NCBI GenBank assembly: GCA_947501215.1
Contig: CANMUS010000001.1
Span: 434,001 to 498,000 of the forward strand
Direction of reading: 5' to 3'
DNA from: an uncultured Erythrobacter sp.
GTDB lineage: Bacteria; Pseudomonadota; Alphaproteobacteria; Sphingomonadales; Sphingomonadaceae
Length of the DNA stretch: 64,000 bases
The notes under the pieces were generated by a model, which saw only the letters and a program-made list of their open reading frames with translations, searched no databases and was not told where the DNA came from. A program made the translations under genes and the position numbers. Shown here one piece after another: positions 35,156-47,425 of the stretch; positions within the stretch are counted from its first letter, which is position 1, and each line of letters opens with the position of its first letter.

Positions 35156-35758
35156 CGCAATTCTCCATAACCCTTAGGCGCATCAATACCCGCCTTTATC
35201 GCGCTTGGCAGCATAGACCAGAACCGAGATTCAGACCGTTTGAATAGCACGCGTGCGCGCAGCGTTCGCTCGGGAACTCACTAGTATGAGTCTGCCATCA
35301 GTTTCAATGGGCAAAGGCGCTTAGCGATTTCAGGACAAATTCCTCGGGCCGGCTAAAGCCAAACTATCGTTGAAGCTTATCACTATCTCGATCAGCCCCT
35401 CCCTCGCGCTGCTGCAGGACATGTGAACCCGTTGGACGCGATACCCTCTGCACTCTTCGACCCAAGCAAATTCCCGGCCAACCGCGAGACCATTGAGAAT
35501 TTGAAGAGGCAATCGGAGTCGCACCGTCGGCGCTTGCTTTAGCGGCCCCTCATTATCCCTCTTAATCACTATGTAAATTTCTTGGGAACAAATTTAGGTT
35601 ACCAGCCCTTGGGAGCGTTGAACTGTGTGAACGGGAGGACAAAGAGGGTTGCGGCTCGCGACCAGTTGGATTATTACCTGACTCGAAATGGGCGCTTCGC
35701 GGCGGAAAGATGATATTGCGCCGCTTAACGTGAATGAAAAACACAATGGAGAAAAAAT
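35156..35758. other. 600-base intergenic region upstream of the polysaccharide operon
   Basis: It separates the divergent starts of the initiating sugar transferase (minus) and the small membrane-protein gene (plus), so promoters for both should be here; I could not place them with confidence. It holds one minus-strand open frame (35330-35569, listed separately). The stretch 35570-35758 shows a purine-rich ribosome-binding site before 35759, but otherwise nothing recognised. Confidence 0.5.
35330..35569 (-). CDS. Possible small hypothetical protein
   Basis: 79-codon frame starting with GTG. Family not recognised. The middle (VRLRLPLQILNGLAVGREFA and YRVQRVHMS) has ordinary codon choice and could fold, but there is no clear ribosome-binding site, signal peptide or membrane segment. 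It could be a real small gene, the remains of one, or chance in a leader region. Confidence 0.3.
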   Translation of the reverse strand: MIKRDNEGPLKQAPTVRLRLPLQILNGLAVGREFAWVEECRGYRVQRVHMSCSSAREGLIEIVISFNDSLALAGPRNLS

Positions 35759-35995
35759 ATGATTGCCAAGAAAATTATGATCTCGGCTTCAGCTGCTGCG
35801 ATGGCGTTTGCGCCTATGGCTGCTCAGGCCGCACCTGTTGTCTCGGCTCCTGTTGAGCGCTCGTCGCAGAGCGCGAAGGAAAGCTCGGAAATTGGTGGCC
35901 CAGGCCTCATCATCGCGATTCTGGCTGGGATCGCTGTGATTACCGGCATTATAATCGCTGCAGACGACGACGATGACACTCCGATCAGCGTCTAA
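35759..35995 (+). CDS. Small exported membrane protein with acidic tail
   Basis: 78 residues. The signal peptide is MIAKKIMISASAAAMAFAPM with cleavage after AQA; then a Ser/Glu-rich linker, one hydrophobic helix (GLIIAILAGIAVITGIIIAA) and the tail DDDDDTPISV. A strong Shine-Dalgarno (ggag) precedes ATG 35759, and a strong terminator follows, so it is a monocistronic, probably well-expressed gene. The family is not known to me by name. It faces away from the first polysaccharide gene across the same intergenic region. A role in envelope polysaccharide display is only suggested by position. Confidence 0.85.
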   Translation: MIAKKIMISASAAAMAFAPMAAQAAPVVSAPVERSSQSAKESSEIGGPGLIIAILAGIAVITGIIIAADDDDDTPISV

Positions 35996-36012
35996 CGACT
36001 TGATCGCATTTT

Positions 36013-36053
36013 AAAAAAACCGGTCGCGGGCTTCGTTCGCGGCCGGTTTTTTT
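36013..36053 (+). terminator. Rho-independent terminator after the small membrane-protein gene
   Basis: 9-bp G/C stem (36020-36028 with 36038-36046, one G-T pair) extended by seven A paired with seven T. A run of T on the plus strand and A on the other makes it potentially bidirectional. Confidence 0.93.
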
Positions 36054-36294
36054 GTTGTCCGGGGGATATAATGGCGAGCGGTACCAATAATCTTTCAATG
36101 GCTCCATTTAAGCCTTCTTCATTGCCTCGTTTCTATTTTCCTTGAGGCGGTTCCCGTGGAAACAACCTCTCGTCAATAATCGCAAATTCAGCAATCAATT
36201 GGCTGCGCCTTAGATTCTTGCCGCGCCCTCCCTTGTTCTCGGCCCGCGCTCTGCTATGGCGCGCGCAACTCTGATTCAAACGAACAGGAAACCC

Positions 36295-37515
36295 ATGGCC
36301 AAGATCAAGGTAGCCAACCCGGTCGTCGAACTAGACGGCGACGAAATGACGAAAATCATCTGGCAGTGGATTCGCGAGCAGCTGATCCTGCCCTACCTCG
36401 ACATCGACCTCAAATATTACGACCTTTCGATCGAGAAGCGTGACGAGACCGACGACCAGATCACGATCGATGCCGCCAATGCCATCAAGGAGCATGGCGT
36501 CGGCGTGAAATGCGCGACCATCACGCCCGACGAGGCGCGCGTCGAGGAATTCGACCTCAAGAAGATGTGGGTCAGCCCCAATGGCACCATCCGCAACATC
36601 CTGGGCGGCGTCGTCTTCCGCGAGCCGATCGTCATCGACAATGTCCCGCGCCTCGTCCCCGGCTGGACCGATCCCATCGTGGTCGGTCGCCACGCTTTCG
36701 GCGACCAGTATCGCGCCAAGGACACGCTGATCCCCGGCAAGGGCAAGCTGCGCATGGTGTTCGAAGGCGAGAACGGCGAGAATATCGACATCGACGTGTT
36801 CGAATTCCCGAGCCCCGGCGTCGCGATGACGATGTACAATCTCGACGATTCGATCCGCGACTTCGCCCGCGCCAGCTTCGCCTACGGCCTCGACCGCAAG
36901 TGGCCGGTCTACCTCTCGACCAAGAACACCATTCTCAAGAAATACGATGGCCGCTTCAAGGATCTGTTCGAGGAAGTCTTCGAAGCCGACTACAAGGCCG
37001 AGTTCGACAAGCACGGCCTGACCTACGAACACCGCCTGATCGACGATATGGTCGCTGCTGCGCTCAAGTGGAACGGCAAGTTTGTCTGGGCCTGCAAGAA
37101 CTACGACGGCGACGTACAGTCGGATATCGTGGCGCAGGGCTTCGGCTCGCTCGGCCTGATGACCAGCGTTTTGATGACGCCCGACGGCAAGACGGTAGAG
37201 GCGGAAGCGGCGCACGGCACCGTCACCCGCCACTATCGCCAGCACCAGGAAGGCAAGGCAACCAGCACCAACCCGATCGCCAGCATCTTCGCCTGGACGC
37301 GCGGCCTCATGTATCGCGGCAAGTTCGATAACACGCCGGATGTAGTGAAGTTCGCCGAGACGCTGGAGAAAGTCTGTATCAAGACGGTCGAAAGCGGCAA
37401 GATGACGAAGGACCTCGCGCTTCTGATCGGTCCGCAGCAAAGCTGGATGACGACCGAACAGTTCTTCGAGGCGATTGTCGACGGCCTCGAAGCCGAAATG
37501 GCCAACTGGGGCTGA
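36295..37515 (+). CDS. icd: NADP-dependent isocitrate dehydrogenase
   Basis: TCA-cycle enzyme making 2-oxoglutarate, CO2 and NADPH. 406 residues from ATG 36295 ([20 protein letters not shown]) with agga just upstream; the frame continues to 36256 but without homology. It is the dimeric, eukaryote-like type of IDH common in alphaproteobacteria. Conserved parts are [13 protein letters not shown] (substrate serine and arginines), [20 protein letters not shown] (metal aspartates) and [15 protein letters not shown] (NADP site). It is followed by its own terminator. Confidence 0.97.
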   Translation: MAKIKVANPVVELDGDEMTKIIWQWIREQLILPYLDIDLKYYDLSIEKRDETDDQITIDAANAIKEHGVGVKCATITPDEARVEEFDLKKMWVSPNGTIRNILGGVVFREPIVIDNVPRLVPGWTDPIVVGRHAFGDQYRAKDTLIPGKGKLRMVFEGENGENIDIDVFEFPSPGVAMTMYNLDDSIRDFARASFAYGLDRKWPVYLSTKNTILKKYDGRFKDLFEEVFEADYKAEFDKHGLTYEHRLIDDMVAAALKWNGKFVWACKNYDGDVQSDIVAQGFGSLGLMTSVLMTPDGKTVEAEAAHGTVTRHYRQHQEGKATSTNPIASIFAWTRGLMYRGKFDNTPDVVKFAETLEKVCIKTVESGKMTKDLALLIGPQQSWMTTEQFFEAIVDGLEAEMANWG

Positions 37516-37561
37516 AAGCCCTCGCTGTCTGCGTCATTACGTAGGCATGGCTAGACCATAC

Positions 37562-37587
37562 GGGGTCGGCGCGCGCCGGCCCCTTTT
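37562..37587 (+). terminator. Rho-independent terminator after icd
   Basis: 9-bp stem (37562-37570 with 37575-37583, one G-T pair), loop GCGC, then four T. It lies 46 bases after the icd stop, between icd and the convergent sugar-transferase pseudogene. Confidence 0.88.
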
Positions 37588-37592
37588 GCATA

Positions 37593-38961
37593 TTATGGTC
37601 GTTTGGGAACGAGAACCTTAAGGGTCGCGGTCATGATCTTGAGATCCAGCCACGGCGACCAGTCACGAATATACTCTAGGTCGGATTGAAGTCGGTTGGT
37701 CAGGTGAGCTTCGGTATCGGTCGCTCCGCGGTAGCCGCGTATCTGTGCCAGCCCGGTCACGCCTGCCTTGAGTGCATGACGCTGCCAGTAATTACCGTCG
37801 ATCTCCCAGAAAAGCTTGTCGCTGGCGCGTGACCCAAGGCGTGGGGGCGTGGGCCCACCAAGCTCATCTCACCCATCAGAACATTGATGATCTGCGGCAG
37901 TTCGTCCAGGCTGGTGGCGCGGATCAATCGGCCGATCTTGGTTACGCGCGTATCGTTTCTTCGGGTAGACACATTGCCTTCGAAGTCGAGCGCTTCAGCA
38001 TCCATCGATCGAAACTTCAGCATGTTGAAGATACGATTGTCGTGGCCGATCCGTGGCTGAACGAAGAAGACCGGCCCTCCGTCTTCCAACTTTATTGCGA
38101 ACGCCACCAGGATCATTAGCGGACTTAGGACAAAAATGGCCGAACGCTGATCAGAAGGTCCATCGCGCGTTTGATGATGCGCGAACGCAAGCCAAGCGTT
38201 CCCGACGACACTACAAGAAATGCAACGTTGTTTTCACGGATGATGTCCAGGACTCCAAGCCGGTTCAACGTCTCGGACAGAATTTCGCCCTGAACGCCCG
38301 CAGCACGAAGAATCCTCGTCCAGCCTTCCCGTCTTTCAGTCGGACAACTCACAATCACACGGTCCATCCCGCGCATGTTGCGGCCGAGCCGATCCAGCAA
38401 AGCCGGATCATCGAGCGCGCGAGCTATCATCTCCGGTGCAACGTCGATGTGCAGCGCCTTATCCAGCAAGACTTCAGGGCCGCCATCGTCGATGATAAGG
38501 CGATTCTGAACCAACCCGTCACAAACCTTGTCGGTATAAAGTGCTACAAACCCGCGAACCGCGATCATGCCGAGCCAGGCCATCAGCAATCCCAGCAGGT
38601 ACTGTCCGCGCACAATCCCCATTGTCGGACGCAGCACAAAAAGCACAAACACCAGAAGAAATGCCGATACAGCCAGCGCTATGGTTAGTCGCTGCACAGC
38701 ATAAGGCAGGCTTTCGAGCCCTCTGATCGAATACACACGGCCGTAAATCGCGATTAGCCCGAAAAGTGGCACCATGGCCAGCATCAGGTCTGCTTCGCTA
38801 AGTTCGCCAGCGCCATCGCCTATCAGATGCGAAGCCAAGCTAAAGCCTGCAATCATCAATACGAGATCGCTGAAGAAGGTCAGGATATAGAGCCGCAAGC
38901 GCCGGTATTCCATGTTGACCATTCGGCCGCCCTGACTGAAAGCCTCCGACCGCATTTCCAT
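37593..38961 (-). pseudogene. Second undecaprenyl-phosphate sugar phosphotransferase, two frameshifts
   Basis: Minus-strand gene broken twice. Frame 1 (38961 to about 38140) codes membrane helices and linker, ending SRIIKRAMDLLIS, then changes. One missing base near 38140 (GTTCGGCC for GTTCCGGCC) would continue it as VPAIFVLSPLM-ILVAFAIK. Frame 2 runs through GPVFFVQPRIG, LKFRSMD and TSLDELPQIINVLMGEM-SLVGPRP to about 37832. A second missing base moves it to frame 3: SRASDKLFWEIDGNYW, GVTGLAQIRGYRG, and a normal end LKVLVPKRP at 37593. Every domain of a 455-residue WcaJ-like enzyme is present. Two deletions suggest a decaying paralog of the enzyme at 33.8 kb; assembly errors remain possible. 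Confidence 0.85.
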
Positions 38962-39235
38962 TTTCGATCCTCAAGAGCCGCAAGTATTCGACACCCTATC
39001 ATCTGGGCTGTCAGTTCCAAGCCTACTGGGATGGAAGCCCCGAACCGTTGTCGCAATCGAGATCGCCTCTCGCCAGCCATCGTTCTTGTACTTTGCATCC
39101 TAATCCGTGCCAAAGAGCGACGATCGCGTCGTCCATTGAGCGAAAGAATGGAAACCTTCTCGCAGACTTGCCCATTGCATATTAAAGCCGACTGCGTTCG
39201 GGGTCGGGATAACACACGAAACCATCGGGGACAGA

Positions 39236-40891
<1,656 letters not shown>

Positions 40892-41074
40892 GCGAAGACT
40901 TCGGGCGTGTAGAGCCAAGAAAGTTCGGCAGGAGTTGGCTGCGCCAGCTCATCACCGATATCTGCACCCAGCCCACCTTCGAATACCGCTCCGGACAGAT
41001 CGTCCAGTGGTGGCAAAGCGCCCGCCGGCTCTTTTGTTTCCTCTTCCGCGCCCGACGAGAACCAGCCGTTCCAG

Positions 41075-41485
41075 GTGCTTGAGGGTGCGATGTTTGACAG
41101 TATGACCGATGCGCTGACGAACCTCGCATTCTTCGCCGGCGTCGCGTGGAACCTTTTTGCCAATGGCGTGGTAGAGGCGGCGTCGGCCGGCGCAGTCGGT
41201 TTTTCGTTGCTGGCGATCGGCAAAATCCTGCTGGCCAGGGAAGCGCGCCGGTCGGGCAGCGATTTCACCTTCGACGCTCTCAAGACAAAAATGACCGAGA
41301 AGCCTTCCAGGATCAGACAGTGGCTCACCTGGATGACGATGCGCGATTTCTACGCGCTTGCCGCTTGCATCGCGATCCTGATCGGCGCTGCGAAAGCTCT
41401 GATGTTCGCCTTCGCCATTATGACTGCCGGATGGTTTGCGGTCCTTTGCATGCTATTGCTGCTGCGCGGGGCTGTGCAAAGCTGA
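41075..41485 (+). pseudogene. C-terminal fragment of a CDP-alcohol phosphatidyltransferase-like protein
   Basis: 136 codons. GAMFDSMTDALTNLAFF fits the second half (G-x3-D-x3-D) of the CDP-alcohol phosphotransferase signature, followed by membrane segments (AGAVGFSLLAIGKILLA, FYALAACIAILIGAAK and FAIMTAGWFAVLCMLLLL). The first half (DG-x2-AR) and everything before it are absent. Upstream, in frame, is a Ser/Pro-rich stretch unlike the family, and the opposite strand between 40888 and 41070 is also open (ending PTPAELSWLYTPEVFA), as if the tail of another gene had been joined here by a deletion. It could instead be a small intact membrane protein. Confidence 0.5.
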
Positions 41486-41528
41486 CAATTCGTCATCGCC
41501 AGCGGTGCATGGCAGCGTGACAGATCAG

Positions 41529-43313
41529 ATGTTGGTCGATAACGCGTGGAGCATGGCCTCCGCCGAACTCGCCTCCCCCGCCCTGTCCGACGCGCTTGTC
41601 ATCCTCGGCGCGGCAGGATTGGTCATTCCGGTCTTCACCCGCTTCCGCATTACGCCGGTCATCGGGTTCATCCTGATCGGTATCCTCGTCGGCCCTTATG
41701 GCCTGGGGAGGATGGTGTTCGAGCATCCATGGCTCAATCACATAACCATATCCGACCCGGACTCTTTAGATTTATTCGCAGAGTTCGGGATCATCCTGCT
41801 GCTGTTCGCGATCGGCCTCGAGCTGAGCTTCAACCGCCTATGGCAGATGCGGAAACTGGTTTTCGGCCTCGGCTCGCTTGAGCTGCTGGTCATCGGGACG
41901 ATTGCGGCGATCTTCCTAGCGATGATGGGCCAGTATTGGACCGGTGCGCTGGCGCTGGGCTTCGCTCTCGCTTTTTCCTCCACCGCCATCGTGCTGCCGA
42001 TTGCGGGAACGCATACGCCGGTGGGGCGCGCGGCGCTTTCGATGCTGCTGTTCGAGGACATCATGATCGTGCCGATCATCTTCATCCTCGGCGCGATGGC
42101 TCCCAATGCCGAAGCCGAAGGGTGGGAAGGCATGCTCACGACGCTCTGGCAGGGTGGTGCAGTGATCATTGCGATGATGGTCCTTGGCCGCTTCGCCCTC
42201 CCCCGTTTGTTCGGCCAGGCCGCGCGCACCAAGAGCCCCGAGCTATTCCTTGCCGCATCATTGCTGGTGGTGATCGGCGCGAGCCTCGCCACCGCTGCCG
42301 TCGACCTCTCGCCGATCGTCGGCGCGCTGATTGCCGGCCTGCTGATCGCGGAGACCGAGTATCACGGCGAGGTCGAAAGCATCATGGAGCCTTTCAAGGG
42401 CCTTGCGCTCGGCATCTTCCTGATCACCGTGGGCATGAGCATCGACCTCGCGACGATCTGGGACAATCTCGGGCTGATCGCGACCGCCGTGGTGCTCATC
42501 CTGGTGTTCAAGGCCTCGGTCACCGGCATCCTCCTGCGGCTGATGGGCGCACGGCGCAGCACGGCGGCGGAGACCGGCATCCTCATGGCCAGCCCATCAG
42601 AAACGACACTGATCGTGCTTGCCGCAGCAAGCTCGGCGCTGCTCATACAACCCGGGACGGCGCAGTTCTGGCAGATCGTCACCGCGATCGGCCTGACAGT
42701 CACGCCGCTGCTTGCCATGCTCGGGCGTGCCATCGCGCGGCGGGTGGAACCCATTCCCGAGCTTCCCGAGGAGGACGAGGCGGAAGGCCGCGTGGTCGTC
42801 ATCGGGGCCGGTCGCGTCGGCCTGTTGGTCGCCCAGATGCTGCAGGCGCATGACAAGCCTTATGTTGCGATCGATTCCAATCCGGACCTGATCGAGGCAG
42901 CCAAGCGCAAGGGCTATCGCGCGACCTTCGGCGATGCTGCCCGCGGCGATGCCCTCAGCCGATTGGGCGTCGATGACGCGCTCGCCGTCGTGCTGACGAT
43001 GGACGAGCCCGTATTGACGCAGCGCCTGGTGGCCAAGCTCCGCAAGGATTACCCCGACCTGCTGATCGTCTGCCGCGCGCGCGACGTACAGCACGCGGCC
43101 GAACTCTATCGCGCCGGGGCCAGCCATGCCGTCCCCGAAACGCTCGAAAGCTCGCTGCAACTATCCGAGGCCGTGCTGGTCGATATCGGCGTCGCCATGG
43201 GGCCGGTCATCGCTTCCATTCACGAGAAGCGCGACGAATTCCGCGCGCAAATCGAGGAAGAGGGTGCGCTCGACTACAAGCCCAAGCTGCGTTCGAGCAC
43301 GGCGGACGCCTGA
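41529..43313 (+). CDS. CPA2-family cation:proton antiporter with TrkA-N domain (KefB/KefC-like)
   Basis: About 594 residues from ATG 41529; GTG 41517 and ATG 41550 are also possible, and the longer frame upstream is Cys-rich and unlikely. Twelve or so membrane segments form a Na/H-exchanger domain (VIGFILIGILVGPYGLG, FGIILLLFAIGLELSF and STAIVLPIAGTHTPVGRA). The C-terminal cytosolic Rossmann domain starts GRVVVIGAGRVGLLVAQML (NAD-binding) and ends near the C-terminus. It probably expels K+ or Na+ in exchange for H+, gated by nucleotide or glutathione adducts as in Kef. No KefF/KefG ancillary gene is adjacent. Confidence 0.9.
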   Translation: MLVDNAWSMASAELASPALSDALVILGAAGLVIPVFTRFRITPVIGFILIGILVGPYGLGRMVFEHPWLNHITISDPDSLDLFAEFGIILLLFAIGLELSFNRLWQMRKLVFGLGSLELLVIGTIAAIFLAMMGQYWTGALALGFALAFSSTAIVLPIAGTHTPVGRAALSMLLFEDIMIVPIIFILGAMAPNAEAEGWEGMLTTLWQGGAVIIAMMVLGRFALPRLFGQAARTKSPELFLAASLLVVIGASLATAAVDLSPIVGALIAGLLIAETEYHGEVESIMEPFKGLALGIFLITVGMSIDLATIWDNLGLIATAVVLILVFKASVTGILLRLMGARRSTAAETGILMASPSETTLIVLAAASSALLIQPGTAQFWQIVTAIGLTVTPLLAMLGRAIARRVEPIPELPEEDEAEGRVVVIGAGRVGLLVAQMLQAHDKPYVAIDSNPDLIEAAKRKGYRATFGDAARGDALSRLGVDDALAVVLTMDEPVLTQRLVAKLRKDYPDLLIVCRARDVQHAAELYRAGASHAVPETLESSLQLSEAVLVDIGVAMGPVIASIHEKRDEFRAQIEEEGALDYKPKLRSSTADA

Positions 43314-43376
43314 GACTTTCGGAAATTTTCTGAACCTTTGGCTTTTCAATGCGTTGAAAGGGCAAAGGAGATAGAC

Positions 43377-43562
43377 ATGAGCAACCCCGAAAACGATCCG
43401 ACGAAGCCGACGCCCAACAGCGTGAAGTTCAAGCCGCAGAACGTACAGGACCCGCTGAAGGACCGCGCTCCGACCGAAAAGCGCGGCGCGCCGGGCGATA
43501 CGGAAGGCTATGATGTGGCACACGGCTCCCAGCCCACGACCAAGAGCACGCCGAGCGCCTGA
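43377..43562 (+). CDS. Small hydrophilic hypothetical protein
   Basis: 61 residues from ATG 43377, with the strong Shine-Dalgarno aaaggag eight bases upstream. It is rich in Pro, Lys, Asp and Thr (NDPTKPTPNSVKFKPQN), with no hydrophobic segment, so it is probably disordered and cytoplasmic. Family not recognised. It lies 64 bases after the antiporter gene and is convergent with alaS. The good ribosome-binding site and codon use support expression. Confidence 0.65.
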   Translation: MSNPENDPTKPTPNSVKFKPQNVQDPLKDRAPTEKRGAPGDTEGYDVAHGSQPTTKSTPSA

Positions 43563-43618
43563 CTAGCAGCGACAGAATTCTCCGGAGAGGAGAGAAGCGC
43601 CTGGTAGCTTTACGGCTG

Positions 43619-46282
43619 TCAGGCGTTTTCGCGTGCGAGCGCTTCGCGCACGGCGGCCAAAGCATCCTGCGCTTTGGATCCGTCCGGACCGCCGCCCTGT
43701 GCCATGTCCGCACGGCCGCCGCCGCCTTTTCCGCCAAGCGCCTCGACGCCTGCGCGCACGAGCTCGACCGCGCTGAAGCGATCGGTGAGATCGTCGGTGA
43801 CGGCGCAGGCGAAGGCAGCCTTGCCGTCGTTCACCGCGCAGATCGCAGCGACGCCCGACCCCATGCGGCCCTTGGCCTCGTCCAGCAGCGGGCGGAGTTC
43901 CTTGGGGTTGAGCCCCTCGATCACCTGACCGGAAAACGCGACGCCGCCAATGTCTTCGTCGGCGGGACCGGCATCGCCTGATGCGCCGCCGCCGAGCGCC
44001 AGCGCGCGCTTCGCTTCTGCCAGCTCCTTCTCGAGGCGCTTGCGTTCGTCGACCAAGGCAGCGACGCGTTGCGGCGCTTCGTCGGGCGAGGTCTTGAGCG
44101 CGCTTGCGATGGCCCGCACCGCCTCATCGCGAGCGACGAGCCATGCGCGCGCTGCTTCCCCGGTAAGCGCCTCGATGCGGCGCACGCCGGAACTGACCGC
44201 GCTTTCCGAAACGATCTTGAACAGGCCGATGTCTCCGGTCGCCTTCACATGCGTGCCGCCGCAGAGCTCGACCGAGTAATTGCGTCCGCCCTCGCCCCTG
44301 CTGCCCATGGACAGTACCCGAACCTCGTCGCCGTATTTCTCGCCAAACAGCGCGAGCGCGCCGGCGGCAACGGCATCGTCCGGGGTCATCAGGCGGGTCG
44401 AAACCTGTTCGTTGGCGCGGATTTCCGCATTCACCTCGGCCTCGACCGCTGCAATGTCGTCCTCGGTCATCGGCTTGGGATGCGAGAAGTCGAAGCGGAA
44501 GCGATCGTCGGAAACCAGCGAGCCCTTCTGCGTGACGTGATCGCCAAGCCGATCGCGCAGCGCGGCATGAACGAGATGGGTCGCCGAATGGTTCGCACGA
44601 ATGCGATCGCGGCGCTCGGCATCGATCTCGAGATGCACGGCGTCGCCCACGGCAACCGAGCCCTTGCCGACCGTGCCGACATGCGTGTGCAATCGCCCGA
44701 GCGGCTTGTTCGTCGTCTCAACCGCAAATTCCAGACCCTCGGGCGTCCAGATACGTCCGGCATCGCCCGTCTGGCCGCCGCTCTCGCCGTAGAACGGCGT
44801 CTGGTTGGTGAGGATGATGACGTCCTCGCCCTTGGCTGCGCTCGTCACTTCCGCGCCGTCCTTGACGATCGCGACCACCTCGGCCTCGCCCGTAGTGGAG
44901 GCATAGCCCGTAAATTCGGTCGAGCCTGCGCGTTCGGCGATGTCGAACCAGACTTCCTCGCTGGCCGCCTCGCCCGAGCCCTTCCACGCCTCACGCGCCT
45001 TGGCCTTCTGCTCGGCCATGGCGGCGTCGAAGCCGTCCTTGTCTACTGCAATCCCGCGGCTGCGCAGCGCATCCTCGGTCAGGTCGTAGGGAAAGCCGTA
45101 GGTGTCGTAGAGCTTGAATGCGGTCTCGCCGGGCAGTGTGCCGCCCTCACCCATATCAGCAGTCGCATCGTCGAGCAGGCGCAAACCCTTGTCGAGCGTG
45201 CGGCGGAACTGCACCTCCTCGCGCTCCAGTACTTCCTGGATCAGCGGCTGGCCGCGCACGAGCTCGGGATAGGCCGCGCCCATCTCGCTGACGAGTTCGG
45301 GGACGAGCCGGTGCATTAGCGGATCCTTTGCGCCGAGCAGATGTGCATGCCGCATGGCACGCCGCATGATGCGGCGCAGGACATAGCCGCGGCCTTCATT
45401 GCTCGGCAGGACACCGTCGGCGAGCAGGAAGCTGGTGGAACGCAAGTGGTCGGCGATCACGCGGTGGCTGGCGGTGTTGTCGCCCTCGGTTTTCACACCG
45501 GTCAGACTCTCGCTCGCACCGATCAGCGCCTTGAACGTGTCGGTGTCGTAATTGTCGTGCACGCCCTGCATCACCGCGGCGACGCGCTCGATCCCCATGC
45601 CGGTATCGATACTCGGCTTGGGCAGGTCGCCGACAATCTCGTCGTTCTCCTGCGTGAATTGCATGAACACGAGGTTCCAGATTTCTACGAACCGGTCGCC
45701 GTCTTCCTCCGGCGATCCCGGAGGGCCGCCCCAGATGTGATCGCCGTGATCGTAGAAGATTTCCGAGCACGGGCCGCAGGGACCGTCCGAACCCATCGCC
45801 CAGAAATTGTCCTTGGTCGAGATGCGGATGATTTTCTCGTCGGCAAAGCCGCTGCGCTTCTTCCAGAGGTCGAAGGCCTCGTCATCCGTGTGGTAGACAG
45901 TGACCAGCAGGCGGTCGGGATCGAGGCCCCATTCCTTCGTCAGCAAGGTCCAGGCGTGGTCGATCGCCTGTTCCTTGAAATAGTCGCCGAAGCTGAAATT
46001 GCCGAGCATCTCGAAGAAGGTGTGGTGCCGCGCGGTGTAGCCCACATTGTCGAGATCGTTGTGCTTGCCCCCGGCGCGCACGCATTTCTGCGAGCTCGTG
46101 GCGCGCGGGGCGGGCGGGGTTTCGAGGCCCGTAAACGCATTCTTGAATGGCACCATGCCCGCGTTGACGAACATCAGCGTCGGATCGCTGAACGGCACCA
46201 GCGGCGCGCTCGCCACCTCGGCGTGGTCGCTGGAGCCGAAATAGTCGAGGAAGCTGCGGCGGATGTCGTTGGTCGAAGTCAT
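43619..46282 (-). CDS. alaS: Alanyl-tRNA synthetase
   Basis: Charges tRNA-Ala. 887 residues from ATG 46282 ([20 protein letters not shown]), matching the family start; twelve extra upstream codons lack homology. Class II catalytic core at residues 1-250 ([35 protein letters not shown]). An editing domain near residue 550-700 contains the zinc-binding [11 protein letters not shown] and the CGGTHV motif. The C-Ala domain follows, ending [20 protein letters not shown]. It lies downstream of the ugd/epimerase pair on the same strand with 120 bases between, probably with its own promoter. Confidence 0.98.
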   Translation of the reverse strand: MTSTNDIRRSFLDYFGSSDHAEVASAPLVPFSDPTLMFVNAGMVPFKNAFTGLETPPAPRATSSQKCVRAGGKHNDLDNVGYTARHHTFFEMLGNFSFGDYFKEQAIDHAWTLLTKEWGLDPDRLLVTVYHTDDEAFDLWKKRSGFADEKIIRISTKDNFWAMGSDGPCGPCSEIFYDHGDHIWGGPPGSPEEDGDRFVEIWNLVFMQFTQENDEIVGDLPKPSIDTGMGIERVAAVMQGVHDNYDTDTFKALIGASESLTGVKTEGDNTASHRVIADHLRSTSFLLADGVLPSNEGRGYVLRRIMRRAMRHAHLLGAKDPLMHRLVPELVSEMGAAYPELVRGQPLIQEVLEREEVQFRRTLDKGLRLLDDATADMGEGGTLPGETAFKLYDTYGFPYDLTEDALRSRGIAVDKDGFDAAMAEQKAKAREAWKGSGEAASEEVWFDIAERAGSTEFTGYASTTGEAEVVAIVKDGAEVTSAAKGEDVIILTNQTPFYGESGGQTGDAGRIWTPEGLEFAVETTNKPLGRLHTHVGTVGKGSVAVGDAVHLEIDAERRDRIRANHSATHLVHAALRDRLGDHVTQKGSLVSDDRFRFDFSHPKPMTEDDIAAVEAEVNAEIRANEQVSTRLMTPDDAVAAGALALFGEKYGDEVRVLSMGSRGEGGRNYSVELCGGTHVKATGDIGLFKIVSESAVSSGVRRIEALTGEAARAWLVARDEAVRAIASALKTSPDEAPQRVAALVDERKRLEKELAEAKRALALGGGASGDAGPADEDIGGVAFSGQVIEGLNPKELRPLLDEAKGRMGSGVAAICAVNDGKAAFACAVTDDLTDRFSAVELVRAGVEALGGKGGGGRADMAQGGGPDGSKAQDALAAVREALARENA

Positions 46283-46402
46283 GCCAGCGCAGTTAGGCAA
46301 TCGGCGCGGCAGCGACAAGCGGGAAAGGCCGGTCAGACTGTGCAGAGACCGCGATCGGCAGCTATCGATCAGTCCGGGATTCGGCCTCGTGGGCTAATAA
46401 CG

Positions 46403-47425
46403 TCAGACCTGATAATAGTCCCTGTACCATTCGACAAAGCGTCGGACACCGTCGCGAATATCGGTTTGCGGCACATAGCCCGTGAGCGATTGCAGCAACT
46501 GCGTATCGGCCCATGTTGCCGGCACATCACCTGCCTGCATCTCCATGAAGTTCTTGTCGGCCGAAATGCCCAGCGCGTCCTCGACCGCTTCGATCATGTC
46601 CATCAACTGCACCGGCGCCGAGTTACCGATATTGACGATACGCCACGGTGCGACCGGGGACAGGCTGTCGTGCGCCGCGATCTCCGCCCCCTCTTCCGCG
46701 CGAACCGGCGGCACATCGATCAGGCGACGGATCGCCTCCACCAGGTCCTCGACATAGGTGAAGTCGCGCATCATCCGGCCATGATTGTAAACGTCGATCG
46801 GTTGCCCTTGCAGCATTGCCCGGACGAATTTGAACAGGGCCATGTCGGGCCTCCCCCACGGCCCATACACCGTGAAAAAGCGAAACATCGTCACCGGCAG
46901 ATCGAAAAGATGGGCGTAGGAATGCGCCATCGCTTCGTTTGCCTTTTTCGTCGCGGCGTAAAACGACATCTGGTGATCCGTTTTCATCGTTTCGCGATAG
47001 GGCATTTCGGTGTTCGCGCCGTAGGCGGACGAGGTCGAGGCGAGGAGCATGTGTTGCGGCGGATGCGCGCGGGCCGCCTCGAGCAACTCGAAAGTACCGA
47101 GCAAATTGCTTTCCACGTAGGTTCGCGGATTTTCGATCGAATAGCGTACACCGGCTTGCGCGGCGAGGTGGACGACGATGTCCGGTTGGCTCTCCTTCAT
47201 CAGATCGGCAAACAGGCCGGGCGTCTCGATAGGCTCATTCACAGCTCGGAACCCGCCGTTCTGCAGAAGATTTGCTTGTCGCCGGTGCTTCAGTCGGGAA
47301 TCGTAATAGTCCGACATGCTGTCGATGCCGACGACCGTGAATCCGTCGTCGAGAAGCCGCTTGCATAGGAAATAGCCGATGAAGCCGGCCGAGCCGGTGA
47401 CCAGCGCCGTGCGATGCTCAGGCAT
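46403..47425 (-). CDS. UDP-glucuronate 4-epimerase-like NAD-dependent epimerase
   Basis: 340-residue extended SDR. ALVTGSAGFIGYFLCKRLL is the NAD-binding motif, LLASTSSAYGANTEMP gives the catalytic serine region and MSFYAATKKANEAMAHSY the Tyr-x3-Lys. FRFFTVYGPWGRPDMALFK and MMRDFTYVEDLVEAI match the LpsL/Cap1J group that converts UDP-GlcA to UDP-GalA. The gene starts on the last base of the ugd stop region (1-base overlap), so the two act in sequence: UDP-Glc to UDP-GlcA to UDP-GalA. The products would be acidic building blocks for the polysaccharide locus. Confidence 0.9.
   Translation of the reverse strand: MPEHRTALVTGSAGFIGYFLCKRLLDDGFTVVGIDSMSDYYDSRLKHRRQANLLQNGGFRAVNEPIETPGLFADLMKESQPDIVVHLAAQAGVRYSIENPRTYVESNLLGTFELLEAARAHPPQHMLLASTSSAYGANTEMPYRETMKTDHQMSFYAATKKANEAMAHSYAHLFDLPVTMFRFFTVYGPWGRPDMALFKFVRAMLQGQPIDVYNHGRMMRDFTYVEDLVEAIRRLIDVPPVRAEEGAEIAAHDSLSPVAPWRIVNIGNSAPVQLMDMIEAVEDALGISADKNFMEMQAGDVPATWADTQLLQSLTGYVPQTDIRDGVRRFVEWYRDYYQV

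Noticed and set aside
45341..47368. Very long plus-strand open frame opposite alaS and the epimerase gene
   Set aside because: It is the antisense shadow of two well-identified GC-rich genes; no family features, and His/Arg/Val-rich composition typical of such shadows.
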